The position numbers and the translations under genes are program-made. Under the pieces are notes generated by a model. The model was not told the origin of the DNA. It did not search any database and worked only from the letters and a program-made list of their open reading frames with translations. Shown here in pieces: positions 1 through 9,096 of a DNA stretch of 64,000 nucleotides. Within the stretch, counting starts at the first letter, position 1; the number at the start of each line of letters is the position of its first letter. The DNA comes from Acidobacteriaceae bacterium. GTDB taxonomy: Bacteria > Acidobacteriota > Terriglobia > Terriglobales > Acidobacteriaceae. The stretch lies in the NCBI GenBank assembly GCA_025352065.1, contig JANXUC010000002.1, positions 87,763 through 151,762 of the forward strand. The letters are read 5' to 3'.

Positions 1-88
1 CGAGGAACTTCTCGCGCCATACACACGTATCTCTGCTGTGTTGTTGAGGTTGCGCTTCTAAGCCATTCGCGCATTCAGGGAGCCCAGG

Positions 89-688
89 TTGGAAGACGTC
101 CAGGTTGTCAATCTGATCGTTCGTCGCGCAGTGGCGGGCGACTCCAACGCCTGGGAGGATATCGTTCATCGCTATAACCGCCGCATTTACAACATCTGCT
201 ACCGCTTTTCCGGCTCTGGCGATCACGCCGACGATCTCACCCAGGAAGTCTTCATCAAGATCTATAAGACCTTATCCAGCTATGACTTAGATCGTGGTGC
301 GTTCATGACATGGGTGACCACCATCACGCGCAATTTGCTGGTCGATCATTTCCGCAAAACCAAGCAGGACCGCGTCACCGACTCCACGGACGCAGGCACC
401 TCTGCGGAAGAAGATAGCCTTACTTTAGGCGACCAATTGCAGGACAGCGGCCTGCTCCCCGACGAAATACAACACAAGCGCCAAGTGCAAGAATTAGTCC
501 ACCAGGGACTGCAAAAGCTCTCTCCAGAGTTGCGGGAAGCATTGATTCTAAGGGACTTACAAGATATGGACTATCGGGACATCGCTATTGCCCTCAAGGT
601 ACCCGAGGGTACGGTGAAGTCGAGAATAAACCGCGGACGGGCGGAACTTGCGCGCGTCCTTTCACGTACATACAAGCAGGTGATCTAG
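89..688 (+). CDS. ECF-type sigma-70 family RNA polymerase sigma factor
   Basis: Predicted sigma factor of 199 residues. Region 2 lies at about residues 20-90, with the DDLTQEVFIKIYK core-binding helix and the FMTWVTTITRNLLVDHFRK -10 recognition segment. Region 4 lies at about 135-190 (LSPELREALILRD, then the helix-turn-helix DYRDIAIALKVPEGTVKSR). There is no region 1.1 or 3, as expected for ECF factors. The start is a TTG preceded by AGGGAG about 7 bases upstream. The stop codon directly abuts the ATG of the next gene, a zinc-finger membrane protein that is the likely anti-sigma factor. The regulon is unknown; the downstream envelope genes suggest an envelope-stress role (inference). Confidence 0.9.
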   Translation: MEDVQVVNLIVRRAVAGDSNAWEDIVHRYNRRIYNICYRFSGSGDHADDLTQEVFIKIYKTLSSYDLDRGAFMTWVTTITRNLLVDHFRKTKQDRVTDSTDAGTSAEEDSLTLGDQLQDSGLLPDEIQHKRQVQELVHQGLQKLSPELREALILRDLQDMDYRDIAIALKVPEGTVKSRINRGRAELARVLSRTYKQVI

Positions 689-1531
689 ATGGCAGAAGAA
701 ACTAAATCCGGAATGCACTGCGCTGAGTTCGAGGCGCTGCTTTTCGATGCGATCGATGGAACCCTCGCAACCGGTCCGCTGGGGCAGTTCAAGGCGCACG
801 CGGCTGCTTGCGCGGCGTGTGGGCCGATGTTCGCCGACGCGGATGCCGGGCAGCGCTGGATGCAGTCGCTGGCCGAAGTGGAGCCTCCGAAGAATCTGGT
901 CCACAACATTCTGGCCAAGACGAGCGGCAAAGAAGTTCGTCTGGCGGAACAAGCGGGAATCAGGCCAGCGCGTTCCGCAGCGTGGTGGCAGCCGGTCTTC
1001 GCTGGAGTTTGGGCGACCGTGCGGCAGCCTCGCTTTGGCATGTCGGTGGCCATGGCGTTCTTCTCAATGTCGCTGGTGATGAGCGTAACGGGTGTTAAGG
1101 TCCGCGATGTGGCGAAAGTGGATTTGCGCCCCAGCGCGATTACGCGCACGTACTACTCCACCCAGGCTCGCGTGGTGAAGTACTACACCAATATGCGCTT
1201 CTACTACGAGATGGAATCGCAGGTCCGCGATCTGAAGAAGGCGATGACTCCGGCGGAAGGCGGCACCAAGGACAAGACGAAAGACAAGAACCAGCGTAAG
1301 GACACCACCACCAGCGGCACCCCTAAGAAGGACCAGGAGCAGAACTACGCGCGCGACGAAATGCAGCCGCTGTTGGCCGACGCAAGCATGAGTCGTACGA
1401 ACGATGTTAGCGCAGTGGAACAAGGAACAAGGCAGTTGGGTATGGGAGACGTGGACGGGAATTCGATTTTCTTTACCGACACGACCTTAACCGACACGAC
1501 CTCGATCGACAAGGCAAGGAGAGAAGCATGA
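689..1531 (+). CDS. Putative anti-sigma factor with zf-HC2-like N-terminus and one membrane segment
   Basis: 280 residues. The N-terminus carries MHCAEFEALLFDAIDG and then HAAACAACG at about 40-48, a HxxxCxxC arrangement typical of zinc-binding anti-sigma domains that hold ECF factors. One hydrophobic segment (about residues 112-132, SVAMAFFSMSLVMSVTGV) would anchor it in the inner membrane. The C-terminal part is Lys/Asp/Thr-rich and looks disordered. It starts immediately after the sigma factor stop and overlaps the next gene by four bases (ATGA), so translation is probably coupled. The anti-sigma function is inferred from domain and position. Confidence 0.75.
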   Translation: MAEETKSGMHCAEFEALLFDAIDGTLATGPLGQFKAHAAACAACGPMFADADAGQRWMQSLAEVEPPKNLVHNILAKTSGKEVRLAEQAGIRPARSAAWWQPVFAGVWATVRQPRFGMSVAMAFFSMSLVMSVTGVKVRDVAKVDLRPSAITRTYYSTQARVVKYYTNMRFYYEMESQVRDLKKAMTPAEGGTKDKTKDKNQRKDTTTSGTPKKDQEQNYARDEMQPLLADASMSRTNDVSAVEQGTRQLGMGDVDGNSIFFTDTTLTDTTSIDKARREA

Positions 1532-2304
1532 ACTGCGCAAATCACAGTGATGTCACCGCGGCAGCGTATTGCCGCACCTGCGGGAAGCCGCTCTGCACCG
1601 CCTGCGGCCGCAATGTGAGTGGAGCCGTTTACTGCGAGAGCTGTCTGGCCGAACGCGTGGCCCAGGGAACGGCGGGCGCGTCGTACAGCCAGACCGTCAT
1701 GTCAGAAGGTAGGGGCGTGCCGCCGAATTCGCCGAACGCAAAGCCCGTATTGGCAGCCATGCTTGGTTTAATTCCAGGCGTGGGTGCGATGTACAACGGG
1801 CAATTCATGAAGGGCATTCTGCACTTGGGTGTTTTCGTGGCGATGATTGCGTTGGCGGATCGCTTTGGGCCGATCATGGTGCCCGTGTTTTTCGCTTACT
1901 TTTTCTATTGTGTGTTTGACGCCTACAAGACGGCGGAAGCAATGCAACTCGGCTTGCCTTTGCCCGATCCATTCGGCTTGGAGCGGGCGTTTGGCGGCTC
2001 TGTCAATCAGACCAGCTGGCACCGTCCAATGCCGCAAGCACCGAGCGGCTCCGGCGCGTCCAACACAGCTCCCGGAACTCCGCAGTGGGACCCGGCGCAG
2101 CAACAGCTGTATGCAAATCAGCCAACGCCGGCGGATTTTCGCGGCATCCCCATAGGCGCAGTCATCTTGATCGGTCTCGGCAGTTTGTTCCTGCTTGAAA
2201 ATTTAGGCTGGTTCACGTTCCGCGTTCACACGGTTGGGCCTGTGGTTTTGATCGTCATCGGCGCATGGATGCTGTACAAGCGCTGGACTTGCAGGGTCTC
2301 GTAG
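1528..2304 (+). CDS. B-box zinc-finger membrane protein with TM2-like and DUF5668-like parts
   Basis: 258 residues. The first 45 residues form a B-box-like zinc finger with regularly spaced Cys/His (CANH, CRTCGKPLCTACG, CESC). At about 74-135 two or three hydrophobic segments follow (AAMLGLIPGVGAMYNGQ, GVFVAMIALADRFG), resembling TM2-type modules. The C-terminus (about 208-258) has two helices of the DUF5668/LiaI-like type (GAVILIGLGSLFLLENLGW). It overlaps the anti-sigma gene by four bases. It shares the C-terminal module with the next two genes, so the three products may act together in the inner membrane. The exact function is unknown. Confidence 0.75.
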   Translation: MNCANHSDVTAAAYCRTCGKPLCTACGRNVSGAVYCESCLAERVAQGTAGASYSQTVMSEGRGVPPNSPNAKPVLAAMLGLIPGVGAMYNGQFMKGILHLGVFVAMIALADRFGPIMVPVFFAYFFYCVFDAYKTAEAMQLGLPLPDPFGLERAFGGSVNQTSWHRPMPQAPSGSGASNTAPGTPQWDPAQQQLYANQPTPADFRGIPIGAVILIGLGSLFLLENLGWFTFRVHTVGPVVLIVIGAWMLYKRWTCRVS

Positions 2305-2317
2305 GAAGGGAATGACA

Positions 2318-2638
2318 ATGGAGATTTATCGCTATAACTGCAACTGCGTATGCGTGCGATGCCGCTATCGCGGAAGCGTATGGGGCGTGGTGCTCGTGAC
2401 TCTGGGAATTCAGCTCTTGCTGGACACTCTGGATATCCGGGATATGGATTTTGGCCGCACGCTTCCGGTTCTCTTGATCGTGATCGGCGTGATGCTAGTT
2501 CTGCAACGCACAGCCTCGGTTGAGGGGCATGTCCAACCTCTCGTTGGTTCGCGGGCAGTGCCCCTTCCGCCGCCTGTGACATCAACGGGTATGCAAACTT
2601 CATCCTCTGCTTCGGCAATCGAGGTGCGCCATGAGTAA
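2318..2638 (+). CDS. Small DUF5668-like membrane protein
   Basis: 106 residues from the ATG at 2318. This start is preferred over an ATG six bases earlier because GGAAGGG at 2304-2310 is correctly spaced only for 2318. The N-terminus is Cys-rich (YNCNCVCVRCRYRG), which could be a small metal site. Two hydrophobic helices follow (WGVVLVTLGIQLLLDTL, TLPVLLIVIGVMLVLQ), typical of the DUF5668/LiaF-like transmembrane module. The 3' end overlaps the start of the next gene by eight bases. It probably belongs to the sigma-factor operon; no enzymatic role is visible. Confidence 0.7.
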   Translation: MEIYRYNCNCVCVRCRYRGSVWGVVLVTLGIQLLLDTLDIRDMDFGRTLPVLLIVIGVMLVLQRTASVEGHVQPLVGSRAVPLPPPVTSTGMQTSSSASAIEVRHE

Positions 2639-4118
2639 CGGATACGTTCCTCGCCAACGTTCTTTTGCCGGACCGGTCGTCCTGATCCTGCTGGGCGTAC
2701 TTTTTCTGCTTGTAAACACGCATGTTTTCCGAGCGGAAGCGTTCTGGGATCTGTACGGCAGGTACTGGCCTGTTCTACTCATCCTCTGGGGTGTGATCAA
2801 GTTGGTCGAGTATCAGCAAGCCAAGGCATCTGGCGTGCGTGCTCCTAGCTTCGGCTTCGGTGGCGTGTTGTTGGTTTGTATCGTCGCCTTGACCGGATTT
2901 TCCGCACACAAATTCCATGAAATCCGGGATTCCGGTGTTTTTGAGGGGATTGACGACAACGGTGACTGGCCGAACTTCCTTCGTGGCGAGAGTTTCACCT
3001 TCGACGACCAGGTGGAGCAACCCTTCACGGCTGGATCGACGCTGCGCATCACCAACGATCACGGCAACATCAACCTGAACGTGGCCGATGGCGACAAGAT
3101 CAGAGTGATGGTGCGCAAAACCGTTCACGCCGACAATCAGGGCGACGCCGACAAGCTCAACCAACAGACCAAACCGCAACTGAATGCAGTCGACAAGGCC
3201 GTCACTCTCAATGCCAACACTGGCGGCGGAGGCAAGCGCGACGTCAGCTCTGACTTGGACGTCTACGTTCCTCGCAAAGTAGCTGTCACGATTTCCTCCA
3301 AGCACGGAGATGTTTCAATTATGGGCCGTGAAGGCGACGTGGAAATCAGCAGCCAGCACGGCGAAGTCTCTCTGCAAGACGTTACGGGCAATGCCAAGAT
3401 TGATGTAGAGAAGAGCAACGTGCGTGTCGCGCGGTTAGTGGGCGATCTTGCTTTGGACGGGCGAGTCAATGAAGTCAATATCAGCGACGTTAAGGGTACT
3501 GCGCGACTTACCGGCGAATTCTTTGATAGCGTAAGCTTGTCACGAGTCTCTAAAACGCTGACCTTTAAGACTTCGCGCACAGACTTGGAGTTCGCCAGCT
3601 TGGCAGGCACGCTGGATCTTGATGGCGGCGATTTGCATGGCAGCACGATTACCGGCCCGGTGCGTCTGCTCACCCGAGAGAAGGATATTCGCCTTGACGG
3701 AGTAAGCGGCGATACTCGCATCAGCAACAATGACGGCGCGGTCGAACTGCATGTAGGCAAGCTACCGGTTGGAAATATCGATATCAATAACCGAAATGCG
3801 AAGGTCCAGATCTACGTTCCGGATCAGGCTGGATTCAAGCTCGACGCCAACACCGATAACGGCGAAGTCGAAAGTGGCTTCAGCGAAATCAAGGTCAACA
3901 ACGAAAATGATCGTGGTCGTGCAGCCGGAACGGTAGGGAACGGTGCGGGCACGGTTCGCATCAACAACGCGCATGGCGGCATCGAAATTCGCAAGGGAAG
4001 CGCCAGCGCAGCGACACCACCATCCCCACACAGCCCACCGTCTCCACCGAGTGCTCGATCCGATTCAAGTAGTAGCGACGACGAAGACAAGCCCAAAGAA
4101 GGTGTACGGGAGTTCTAG
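2631..4118 (+). CDS. Membrane-anchored DUF4097-type beta-helix protein
   Basis: 495 residues. The N-terminus holds two to three hydrophobic helices of the DUF5668 type (GPVVLILLGVLFLLVNTHVF, WPVLLILWGVIKLVEY, FGGVLLVCIVALTGF). From about residue 125 there is a long repetitive beta-rich region with recurring phrases such as ITNDHGNINLNV, ISSKHGDVSIMG, ISSQHGEVSLQD and INNAHGGIEIRKG. This is the DUF4097 'adhesin-like' right-handed beta-helix seen in LiaG/LiaX-like envelope proteins. The C-terminal 40 residues are Pro/Ser/Asp-rich. It is the last gene of the sigma/anti-sigma operon, so the operon may sense or answer envelope damage (inference). Confidence 0.8.
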   Translation: MSNGYVPRQRSFAGPVVLILLGVLFLLVNTHVFRAEAFWDLYGRYWPVLLILWGVIKLVEYQQAKASGVRAPSFGFGGVLLVCIVALTGFSAHKFHEIRDSGVFEGIDDNGDWPNFLRGESFTFDDQVEQPFTAGSTLRITNDHGNINLNVADGDKIRVMVRKTVHADNQGDADKLNQQTKPQLNAVDKAVTLNANTGGGGKRDVSSDLDVYVPRKVAVTISSKHGDVSIMGREGDVEISSQHGEVSLQDVTGNAKIDVEKSNVRVARLVGDLALDGRVNEVNISDVKGTARLTGEFFDSVSLSRVSKTLTFKTSRTDLEFASLAGTLDLDGGDLHGSTITGPVRLLTREKDIRLDGVSGDTRISNNDGAVELHVGKLPVGNIDINNRNAKVQIYVPDQAGFKLDANTDNGEVESGFSEIKVNNENDRGRAAGTVGNGAGTVRINNAHGGIEIRKGSASAATPPSPHSPPSPPSARSDSSSSDDEDKPKEGVREF

Positions 4119-4248
4119 AAAGTAGTGAAGTCTGAAAGTAGCGCTGCCGTCCCGGCGGCAGTCAGGGTGGGCGTCGCGTCCGCCCGTCTTGACTCCAAGT
4201 TTATCGCTGCGCGGGCAGGATGCCCCCGCGATTGCCAGCGCTATCAGA
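4119..4248. repeat. Intergenic hairpins between convergent genes
   Basis: This 130-base gap between convergent genes holds two GC-rich inverted repeats, CTGCCG-tccc-GGCGGCAG and GGGCGtcgcgtcCGCCC. The second resembles the repeat pair at 35245-35305. They could serve as terminators for both flanking genes, although no clear U-tract is present. Confidence 0.4.
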
Positions 4249-4929
4249 TCAATGCCCGCGCAGCTTCTTCTGGATGTGCTCGTCAATCCTGACCAGCACT
4301 TCTTCTTCTCCCATATCCGTCGAATCCAAAACAATCGCATCCGCCGCTGGCGCGAGCGGTGAATTCGCACGCGTGCGGTCCCGTTGATCGCGCTGCCTGA
4401 GTTCGGCCGCAACTTGTTCCGCAAGTGGGCCGCTGATCTGTTGCTGTAGCAGGCGCCGCTTCTCGCGAATATCAGGATGCGCGTCGAGAAAAATCTTCAG
4501 GTCGGCATCCGGAAAGACCTTGGTTCCGATATCGCGACCTTCCATCACAATCCCGCCGCCCGCGCCGAGCTCGCGCTGACGGGCCACCATCCACTCGCGC
4601 ACTCCCGGATGCACAGAGACCTTGGAAGCCGCATCCGTCACATCCGCCTCGCGCACGCGCTGCGAAACGTCGTGCCCATCCAGCAACACCCGGTTTCCAG
4701 TGCGCGTCGGTTCGAGCGTGATAGCAGACCCATGCGCCAGTTTCACCAACGCAGCTTCGTCGTCCAACGCCAAGTCGTGTTCAATGGCTTTCAGAGCAAG
4801 CGCGCGGTACATCGCCCCGCTTTCCAGATTGATGTAGCCAAGCTGACGAGCGAGTTTGGCCGCAATGGTGCTCTTGCCCGCGCCAGCGGGGCCATCAATG
4901 GCGATGATAAGTCTTCGTGAAGGGTTCAT
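4249..4929 (-). CDS. cmk: Cytidylate kinase
   Basis: 226 residues. Phosphorylates CMP/dCMP with ATP in pyrimidine salvage. Visible family features are the Walker A motif IAIDGPAGAGKSTIAAKLA near the N-terminus, INLESGAMYRALAL (CMP-binding region), GRDIGTKVFPDADLKIFLDA and the LID-like RRLLQQQ/RDQRDRTRANSPL segment ending in DSTDMGEEEVL. The length is normal for bacterial Cmk. The start at 4929 (MNPSRRL) is preferred over a start ten residues upstream, because conserved sequence begins just after it. It stands alone, convergent with the DUF4097 gene. Confidence 0.95.
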   Translation of the reverse strand: MNPSRRLIIAIDGPAGAGKSTIAAKLARQLGYINLESGAMYRALALKAIEHDLALDDEAALVKLAHGSAITLEPTRTGNRVLLDGHDVSQRVREADVTDAASKVSVHPGVREWMVARQRELGAGGGIVMEGRDIGTKVFPDADLKIFLDAHPDIREKRRLLQQQISGPLAEQVAAELRQRDQRDRTRANSPLAPAADAIVLDSTDMGEEEVLVRIDEHIQKKLRGH

Positions 4930-4964
4930 CGTGAAAGAAGAGATTGTACACGGCGACAAAGCTT

Positions 4965-4998
4965 GTGTAGGGCGAGCATTCCTGCTCGCCGCTCTTAG
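4965..4998 (+). repeat. Family A palindromic repeat (GGCGAGC-attcct-GCTCGCC)
   Basis: GTGTAG followed by the inverted repeat GGCGAGC/GCTCGCC and GCTCTTA. It is one of at least seven copies in this window, all between genes. Confidence 0.85.
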
Positions 4999-5049
4999 CG
5001 CAAACTTTCTAGACTGAGATCTCGAGCTGCAGATTCTTTAAACTTCCGC

Positions 5050-5085
5050 TTGTCATTCCGAACGGCTTCAAGTGAGGAATCTGCT
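5050..5085 (+). repeat. Family C repeat (TGTCATTCCGA...GAGGAATCTGCT)
   Basis: A copy of the dispersed TGTCATTCCGA/GAGGAATC element, also found at 20501, 21904, 23791 (inverted), 27093 and 61738. It touches the end of the AlkZ-related gene. Confidence 0.75.
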
Positions 5086-6010
5086 ATTGTTCCGGAGTTC
5101 TGATAACTGGCGCTTGTCTCGGCACCCGCCGTGCGATCGGAGAATTCCTTCGCACCACCGGCACATGCTCTGTTTTCGCTGGCGTCACCTGCAACAGGGA
5201 CTTACTGCCCACACGCAGATAACTCAACTCCCGCGCCGCAGTGAGCGCGTGAATCGCTTCCCGCACACGCGAGCGCGAAACAAAATGCGAAAAGAAATTC
5301 TCTACGTCGTCCTGATCCGCCGCCACCTGGCAATCCAAATATTTGCCTACCAACGCCGAGAGCGATTCCGCTACAGAAAGTCCCATCCCTTCACGCACTG
5401 CCTCCGGCGCCCATCGATAGAGCACGTCCCAGTAAGCGCCCTCGCCAGTCTTGTAGTCGACGCGCGTAATCCGCAGGCGCGACCACAACTGCTGCAGCGC
5501 GTGATCCAGTGCAGGCACCGACACTCCTCCGCCCAGTGTTTGCGCCAGCTTCGGCTTGGAGATTGGCCCGTCACGGTGAATCGCTTCAAAGGCATCACAC
5601 GCCAGCTGCGAATATTCCGCGCGCGGTCCAGCCTTGGGAGCCAGCTTCGGATTGCGCTCTCCCACCAGCGCATAGAAAAACGGAAACACCGACGCCGCCA
5701 CCAGGAACGCATTGTTCTCGTCGAAAAGATTTGCCTCATACGCGGCGTGCTGCCGCAGCAGTCGCACCATTAACTTGTTGGCATCCACCGCGCGCGGATC
5801 GGCGTAAGCATGCTGGAAGGTCGGAAGATTTTCATCCGCTCCCACCCAAGCCCCTACAAATGTCGGCACGGGAACGGCAGGCCGCATCGGATAGAGCAGG
5901 CAGAATCCGACCGACTCAAGAAACGCGGCACCATCCTCGCCTGTGCGCACAGGGACGCCGTCGAGATGCCACTTGTGCAGCCGCTCTTGCTGAAGTTCCT
6001 GGTCTGTCAT
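5084..6010 (-). CDS. AlkZ/YcaQ-related winged-helix protein (tentative)
   Basis: 308 residues, soluble, no signal peptide. The sequence suggests tandem winged-helix domains: one around GPISKPKLAQTLGGGVSVPALDHALQQL (residues about 150-180) and a second near the C-terminus (VSRSRVREAIHALTAAREL). The N-terminal FLESVGFCLLYPMR and the overall plan recall the AlkZ-related group, distant relatives of DNA glycosylases of the HTH_42 superfamily. I cannot see the catalytic Gln-containing motif of true AlkZ/YcaQ, so enzyme activity is uncertain. The basic C-terminus (RRNSPIARRVPR) fits nucleic-acid binding. It lies next to mutL on the same strand, so a DNA repair role is possible. Confidence 0.5.
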   Translation of the reverse strand: MTDQELQQERLHKWHLDGVPVRTGEDGAAFLESVGFCLLYPMRPAVPVPTFVGAWVGADENLPTFQHAYADPRAVDANKLMVRLLRQHAAYEANLFDENNAFLVAASVFPFFYALVGERNPKLAPKAGPRAEYSQLACDAFEAIHRDGPISKPKLAQTLGGGVSVPALDHALQQLWSRLRITRVDYKTGEGAYWDVLYRWAPEAVREGMGLSVAESLSALVGKYLDCQVAADQDDVENFFSHFVSRSRVREAIHALTAARELSYLRVGSKSLLQVTPAKTEHVPVVRRNSPIARRVPRQAPVIRTPEQ

Positions 6011-6054
6011 TTGTGATTCGTTTTCTCTCTATCGATTAGAACACAGTGAGAAAA

Positions 6055-6111
6055 GGGTGCCCCGTCCTTCTTTCGCGTTCTCTGCGAAAGGGGGCGGGAG
6101 GAAAGAATCTT
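6055..6111. repeat. Family D repeat (TTCTTTCGCGttct.tGCGAAAG)
   Basis: Contains GGGTGCCCCGTCC, then the imperfect palindrome TTTCGCG...GCGAAA and GGCGGGAGG. Near-identical copies lie at 19692-19749 and 20564-20620. It sits between mutL and the AlkZ-related gene. Confidence 0.75.
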
Positions 6112-6141
6112 CATCCATCGATCTACTAAAATACCGGCGCC

Positions 6142-8130
6142 TCAAATCCTCTTGAAGGCCTTCTGAATATCCTTCATCGAATAGCGCAACACAACGGGCC
6201 TCCCATGCGGGCAAGAAAACGGAAAGTCCGTCTTCGCCAGTTCCACCAGCAGCCAGTCCATCTTGTTCTGCTCCAATGGCATATTCACTTTGATCGCCGC
6301 GTGGCACGCAATCGACGCAGCGATGCGCGTTCGAACCACCTCCATGTTCAGTGCCTGCTCGCCGGTGCATTGATCGAGGAGTTCATGCAGCATGCGCTCA
6401 ATTTCCGACGCATCCAGACCCGATGGCGCAACTTTAATAGCTAGTGTGCGCGAGCCAAACGCCTCGGCCTCAAAGCCATTCGTGCTCAGCTCATCGGCGA
6501 TTTCTGAAAACACCGCTTGCTGCGCGGGAGTGAGATCCACGATTAACGGCATCAACAACCGTTGCGACTCAACTTTCTTCGTCTCGCGTTGACGGAGGAT
6601 TCTTTCAAACAGCACGCGCTCATGCGCCACATGCTGATCGATAATCCACAACCCATCTTCATTGACCGCGAGAATAAACGAATTCCGAATCTGGCCCAGT
6701 GGACGTAGCGTGCTCAGCGATTCCAATGTCGGTTCTTCATCCGGAGCGTCGGCGATGGCCAGGCCGCAGCCGTTGTCGGGAACATTGTGTCGAATCTGCG
6801 CGACAGGCACCGCAGCATTGGCGTCGACCGCAATCCCGCCTTCAAAATTCAAACGCTCGTTGATAACCGGCACAGGCGGCGGCTGTAGAAAAAATCCACC
6901 GGCAACGCTTTCTCCGCTGCCGTTCGCGCCATTGGTAGCGCGGTGTTCGCGGAAAGCCTCCGCCGCCGCCAGAAAATCTCCTGCACCTTGCGCACCGGGA
7001 GTAAGCGCACGGCTTGCAGTAGGGTGCGCTCCAATCTCCGTCGCAAACTGCGGCACGGGTCGATTCTTCATCAACACCGCGCGAACGGTGTCACGCACGA
7101 AATCATGCACCACGGCTGACTGACGAAAACGCACCTCCGTTTTCGAGGGATGCACGTTCACATCAACTTCCCCGGCGGGCATTTCCATAAACAGAAGCAC
7201 CACCGGAAACACGCCATTGGGCAGAATATTGCGATAGGCCTCGGTGATCGCGTGCTGGATCAAACGATCCCGAATCAATCGCCCATTCGCAAAAATGTAA
7301 ATCGAACTCCGATTCAGCTTCTGCAGCTCCGGCTTCGATGCAAAACCATGCAGCCGCAACTCACCGGGAGTAGGCTCGTTCTCTCCTTCAGCCAACTCCC
7401 CGCGCCGCCACGGCGGAGGCTGCGGCAACCCCACGCGATCAAACGGCACCGCCGCAGCCACCGACAAAAGCTGATCCAGCGTGTCTTTGCCAAACACCTG
7501 ATACACCCGCTCGCGATATCCAGCCACCGGAGGCGCTACCAATAACGCGTTCGTCGCCGAGTGCAGCTCAAAATGCTTCTCCGGATGCGCCAGCGCATAG
7601 TGCGTAACCAGCGACGCAATATGCGACAGCTCCGTGTTTTCCGCTTTCAGAAACTTGCGCCGCGCGGGAGTATTGAAAAACAGATCGCGCACCGCAATCG
7701 AAGTCCCCGCAGGCAACCCAGCCTCTTCCACTCGCAAGATATTGCCGCCGTTGATCTCCACCAGCGTGCCAGCAGCCTCGTCTGCCGAACGTGTTTCCAA
7801 ATGTACTCGCGCCACGGATGCAATTGACGGCAGAGCCTCGCCACGGAACCCCAACGTGGCAATCGTATTCAGGTCCAAGTCGGTGCGAATCTTCGATGTA
7901 GCATGCCGCTCAAAGCACAGCATGGCGTCATCGCGCACCATACCGCAGCCGTTATCGGTCACCTGGATCAGCCGCTTGCCGCCCGCCTCCACGTCGATCC
8001 GTATGCGCGTCGACCCCGCGTCAAGCGCATTCTCCAGCAGCTCCTTGACCACCGAGGCAGGCCTCTCCACCACCTCGCCCGACGCGATTTTGTTGGCCAC
8101 CTGCTCGGAAAGAACGTGAATGCGCCCCAT
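6142..8130 (-). CDS. mutL: DNA mismatch repair protein MutL
   Basis: 662 residues. The N-terminal GHKL ATPase is clear: IASGEVVERPASVVKELLEN (motif I), DNGCGM (motif II) and ATSKI...TLGFRGEALPSIASV (motif III). The C-terminal dimerization/endonuclease domain has DQHVAHERVLFE, close to the DQHA(x)2E(x)4E metal motif but with Val for Ala, plus ACHAAIKVNMPL and CPHGRPV. It is therefore probably an endonuclease-type MutL that nicks the daughter strand. The start at 8130 (MGRIHVLSEQ) is preferred over an upstream in-frame start 18 residues earlier because family homology begins there. No mutS is present in the window. Confidence 0.95.
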   Translation of the reverse strand: MGRIHVLSEQVANKIASGEVVERPASVVKELLENALDAGSTRIRIDVEAGGKRLIQVTDNGCGMVRDDAMLCFERHATSKIRTDLDLNTIATLGFRGEALPSIASVARVHLETRSADEAAGTLVEINGGNILRVEEAGLPAGTSIAVRDLFFNTPARRKFLKAENTELSHIASLVTHYALAHPEKHFELHSATNALLVAPPVAGYRERVYQVFGKDTLDQLLSVAAAVPFDRVGLPQPPPWRRGELAEGENEPTPGELRLHGFASKPELQKLNRSSIYIFANGRLIRDRLIQHAITEAYRNILPNGVFPVVLLFMEMPAGEVDVNVHPSKTEVRFRQSAVVHDFVRDTVRAVLMKNRPVPQFATEIGAHPTASRALTPGAQGAGDFLAAAEAFREHRATNGANGSGESVAGGFFLQPPPVPVINERLNFEGGIAVDANAAVPVAQIRHNVPDNGCGLAIADAPDEEPTLESLSTLRPLGQIRNSFILAVNEDGLWIIDQHVAHERVLFERILRQRETKKVESQRLLMPLIVDLTPAQQAVFSEIADELSTNGFEAEAFGSRTLAIKVAPSGLDASEIERMLHELLDQCTGEQALNMEVVRTRIAASIACHAAIKVNMPLEQNKMDWLLVELAKTDFPFSCPHGRPVVLRYSMKDIQKAFKRI

Positions 8131-8379
8131 AAGTTTTCTTCTGGTTTTGTCGAATGAATTTTGCTTGGAGAAGGCCCGAATCAAGTCTCGCAGAGGTGAA
8201 GCCTTATGGCAAAGGAGTTCTGCATTAAATGATAAAAGTCTCTATCTGTCTGCAAATAAGCCGTTTAGCAGATGACCTGAGAATGTGCCGCGTTTGAGCC
8301 GCAAACGATTGCCAAAATGGCCGCCTCCAGCCAAACTGCCCACAGAAAGACCGCCTCAAGTAAGAAAAGGAGGAGCCCG

Positions 8380-9096
8380 ATGTCCAGTTCGACCATCAAG
8401 TTCAACCAACCCGTTCGCCCAGCCCAGGCAGGCTTCAAGTCCGCCACCCGCATCCACGGCAGCCTAACCGCAGCCTCCGAAAAACGAGCTCTAATCTGGA
8501 TGGCCCACCGCACCCCGGCCTGGATCAATTCCGATCACCTGACTGCCCTAGGCTTCATCGCCCAGCTCGGCGCGGGAGCGAGTTACGCCTTGGCGAGCTG
8601 GAATCGTTGGGCTCTTTTAGGAGTCATTTTCTGCCTCGCCCTCAACTGGCTCGGCGACAGCCTCGACGGCACGTTAGCTCGCGTACGCAATCAGCAACGC
8701 CCGCGATATGGGTTTTACGTTGATCACATGGTCGACAGCTTCGGCTCACTGTTTCTTATGGGAGGCCTCGCGCTCTCCGGCTACATGCACCCAGCCGTCG
8801 CCATCGGATTGTTGATCGCATTCTTGCTGCTGTCGATTCAGTCCTATCTCGCGACCTACACCATGGGCGAGTTTCATTTGTCATTCTGGCGCTTCGGCCC
8901 GACCGAACTGCGAATTCTGTTAGCGATTGGCAACCTGGCCCTTCTACGCAGTCCCTTGGTGCATTTCTTTGGGAATGGTCCCTACCGCTTGTTCGATATC
9001 GGAGGAACAATCGGCTTGATCGGAATGTCGATCATGCTGTTGTGGGTGACAAAAAAAAATACGCAGCGGCTGTATCGGGAAGAGCTGATCGCATGA
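8380..9096 (+). CDS. CDP-alcohol phosphatidyltransferase family membrane enzyme
   Basis: 238 residues with about six hydrophobic segments. The family signature DG-x2-AR-x8-G-x3-D-x3-D is present as DSLDGTLARVRNQ...YGFYVDHMVDS (residues about 95-120). The reaction would be transfer of a phosphoalcohol from CDP-alcohol or CDP-diacylglycerol to an acceptor at the inner membrane; the substrate cannot be told. The start at 8380 is supported by AAGGAGGAG six bases upstream, so an in-frame upstream ATG at 8317 is not used. The end overlaps the GtrA gene by four bases, so the two are co-translated and may serve one lipid or glycan pathway. Confidence 0.85.
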   Translation: MSSSTIKFNQPVRPAQAGFKSATRIHGSLTAASEKRALIWMAHRTPAWINSDHLTALGFIAQLGAGASYALASWNRWALLGVIFCLALNWLGDSLDGTLARVRNQQRPRYGFYVDHMVDSFGSLFLMGGLALSGYMHPAVAIGLLIAFLLLSIQSYLATYTMGEFHLSFWRFGPTELRILLAIGNLALLRSPLVHFFGNGPYRLFDIGGTIGLIGMSIMLLWVTKKNTQRLYREELIA

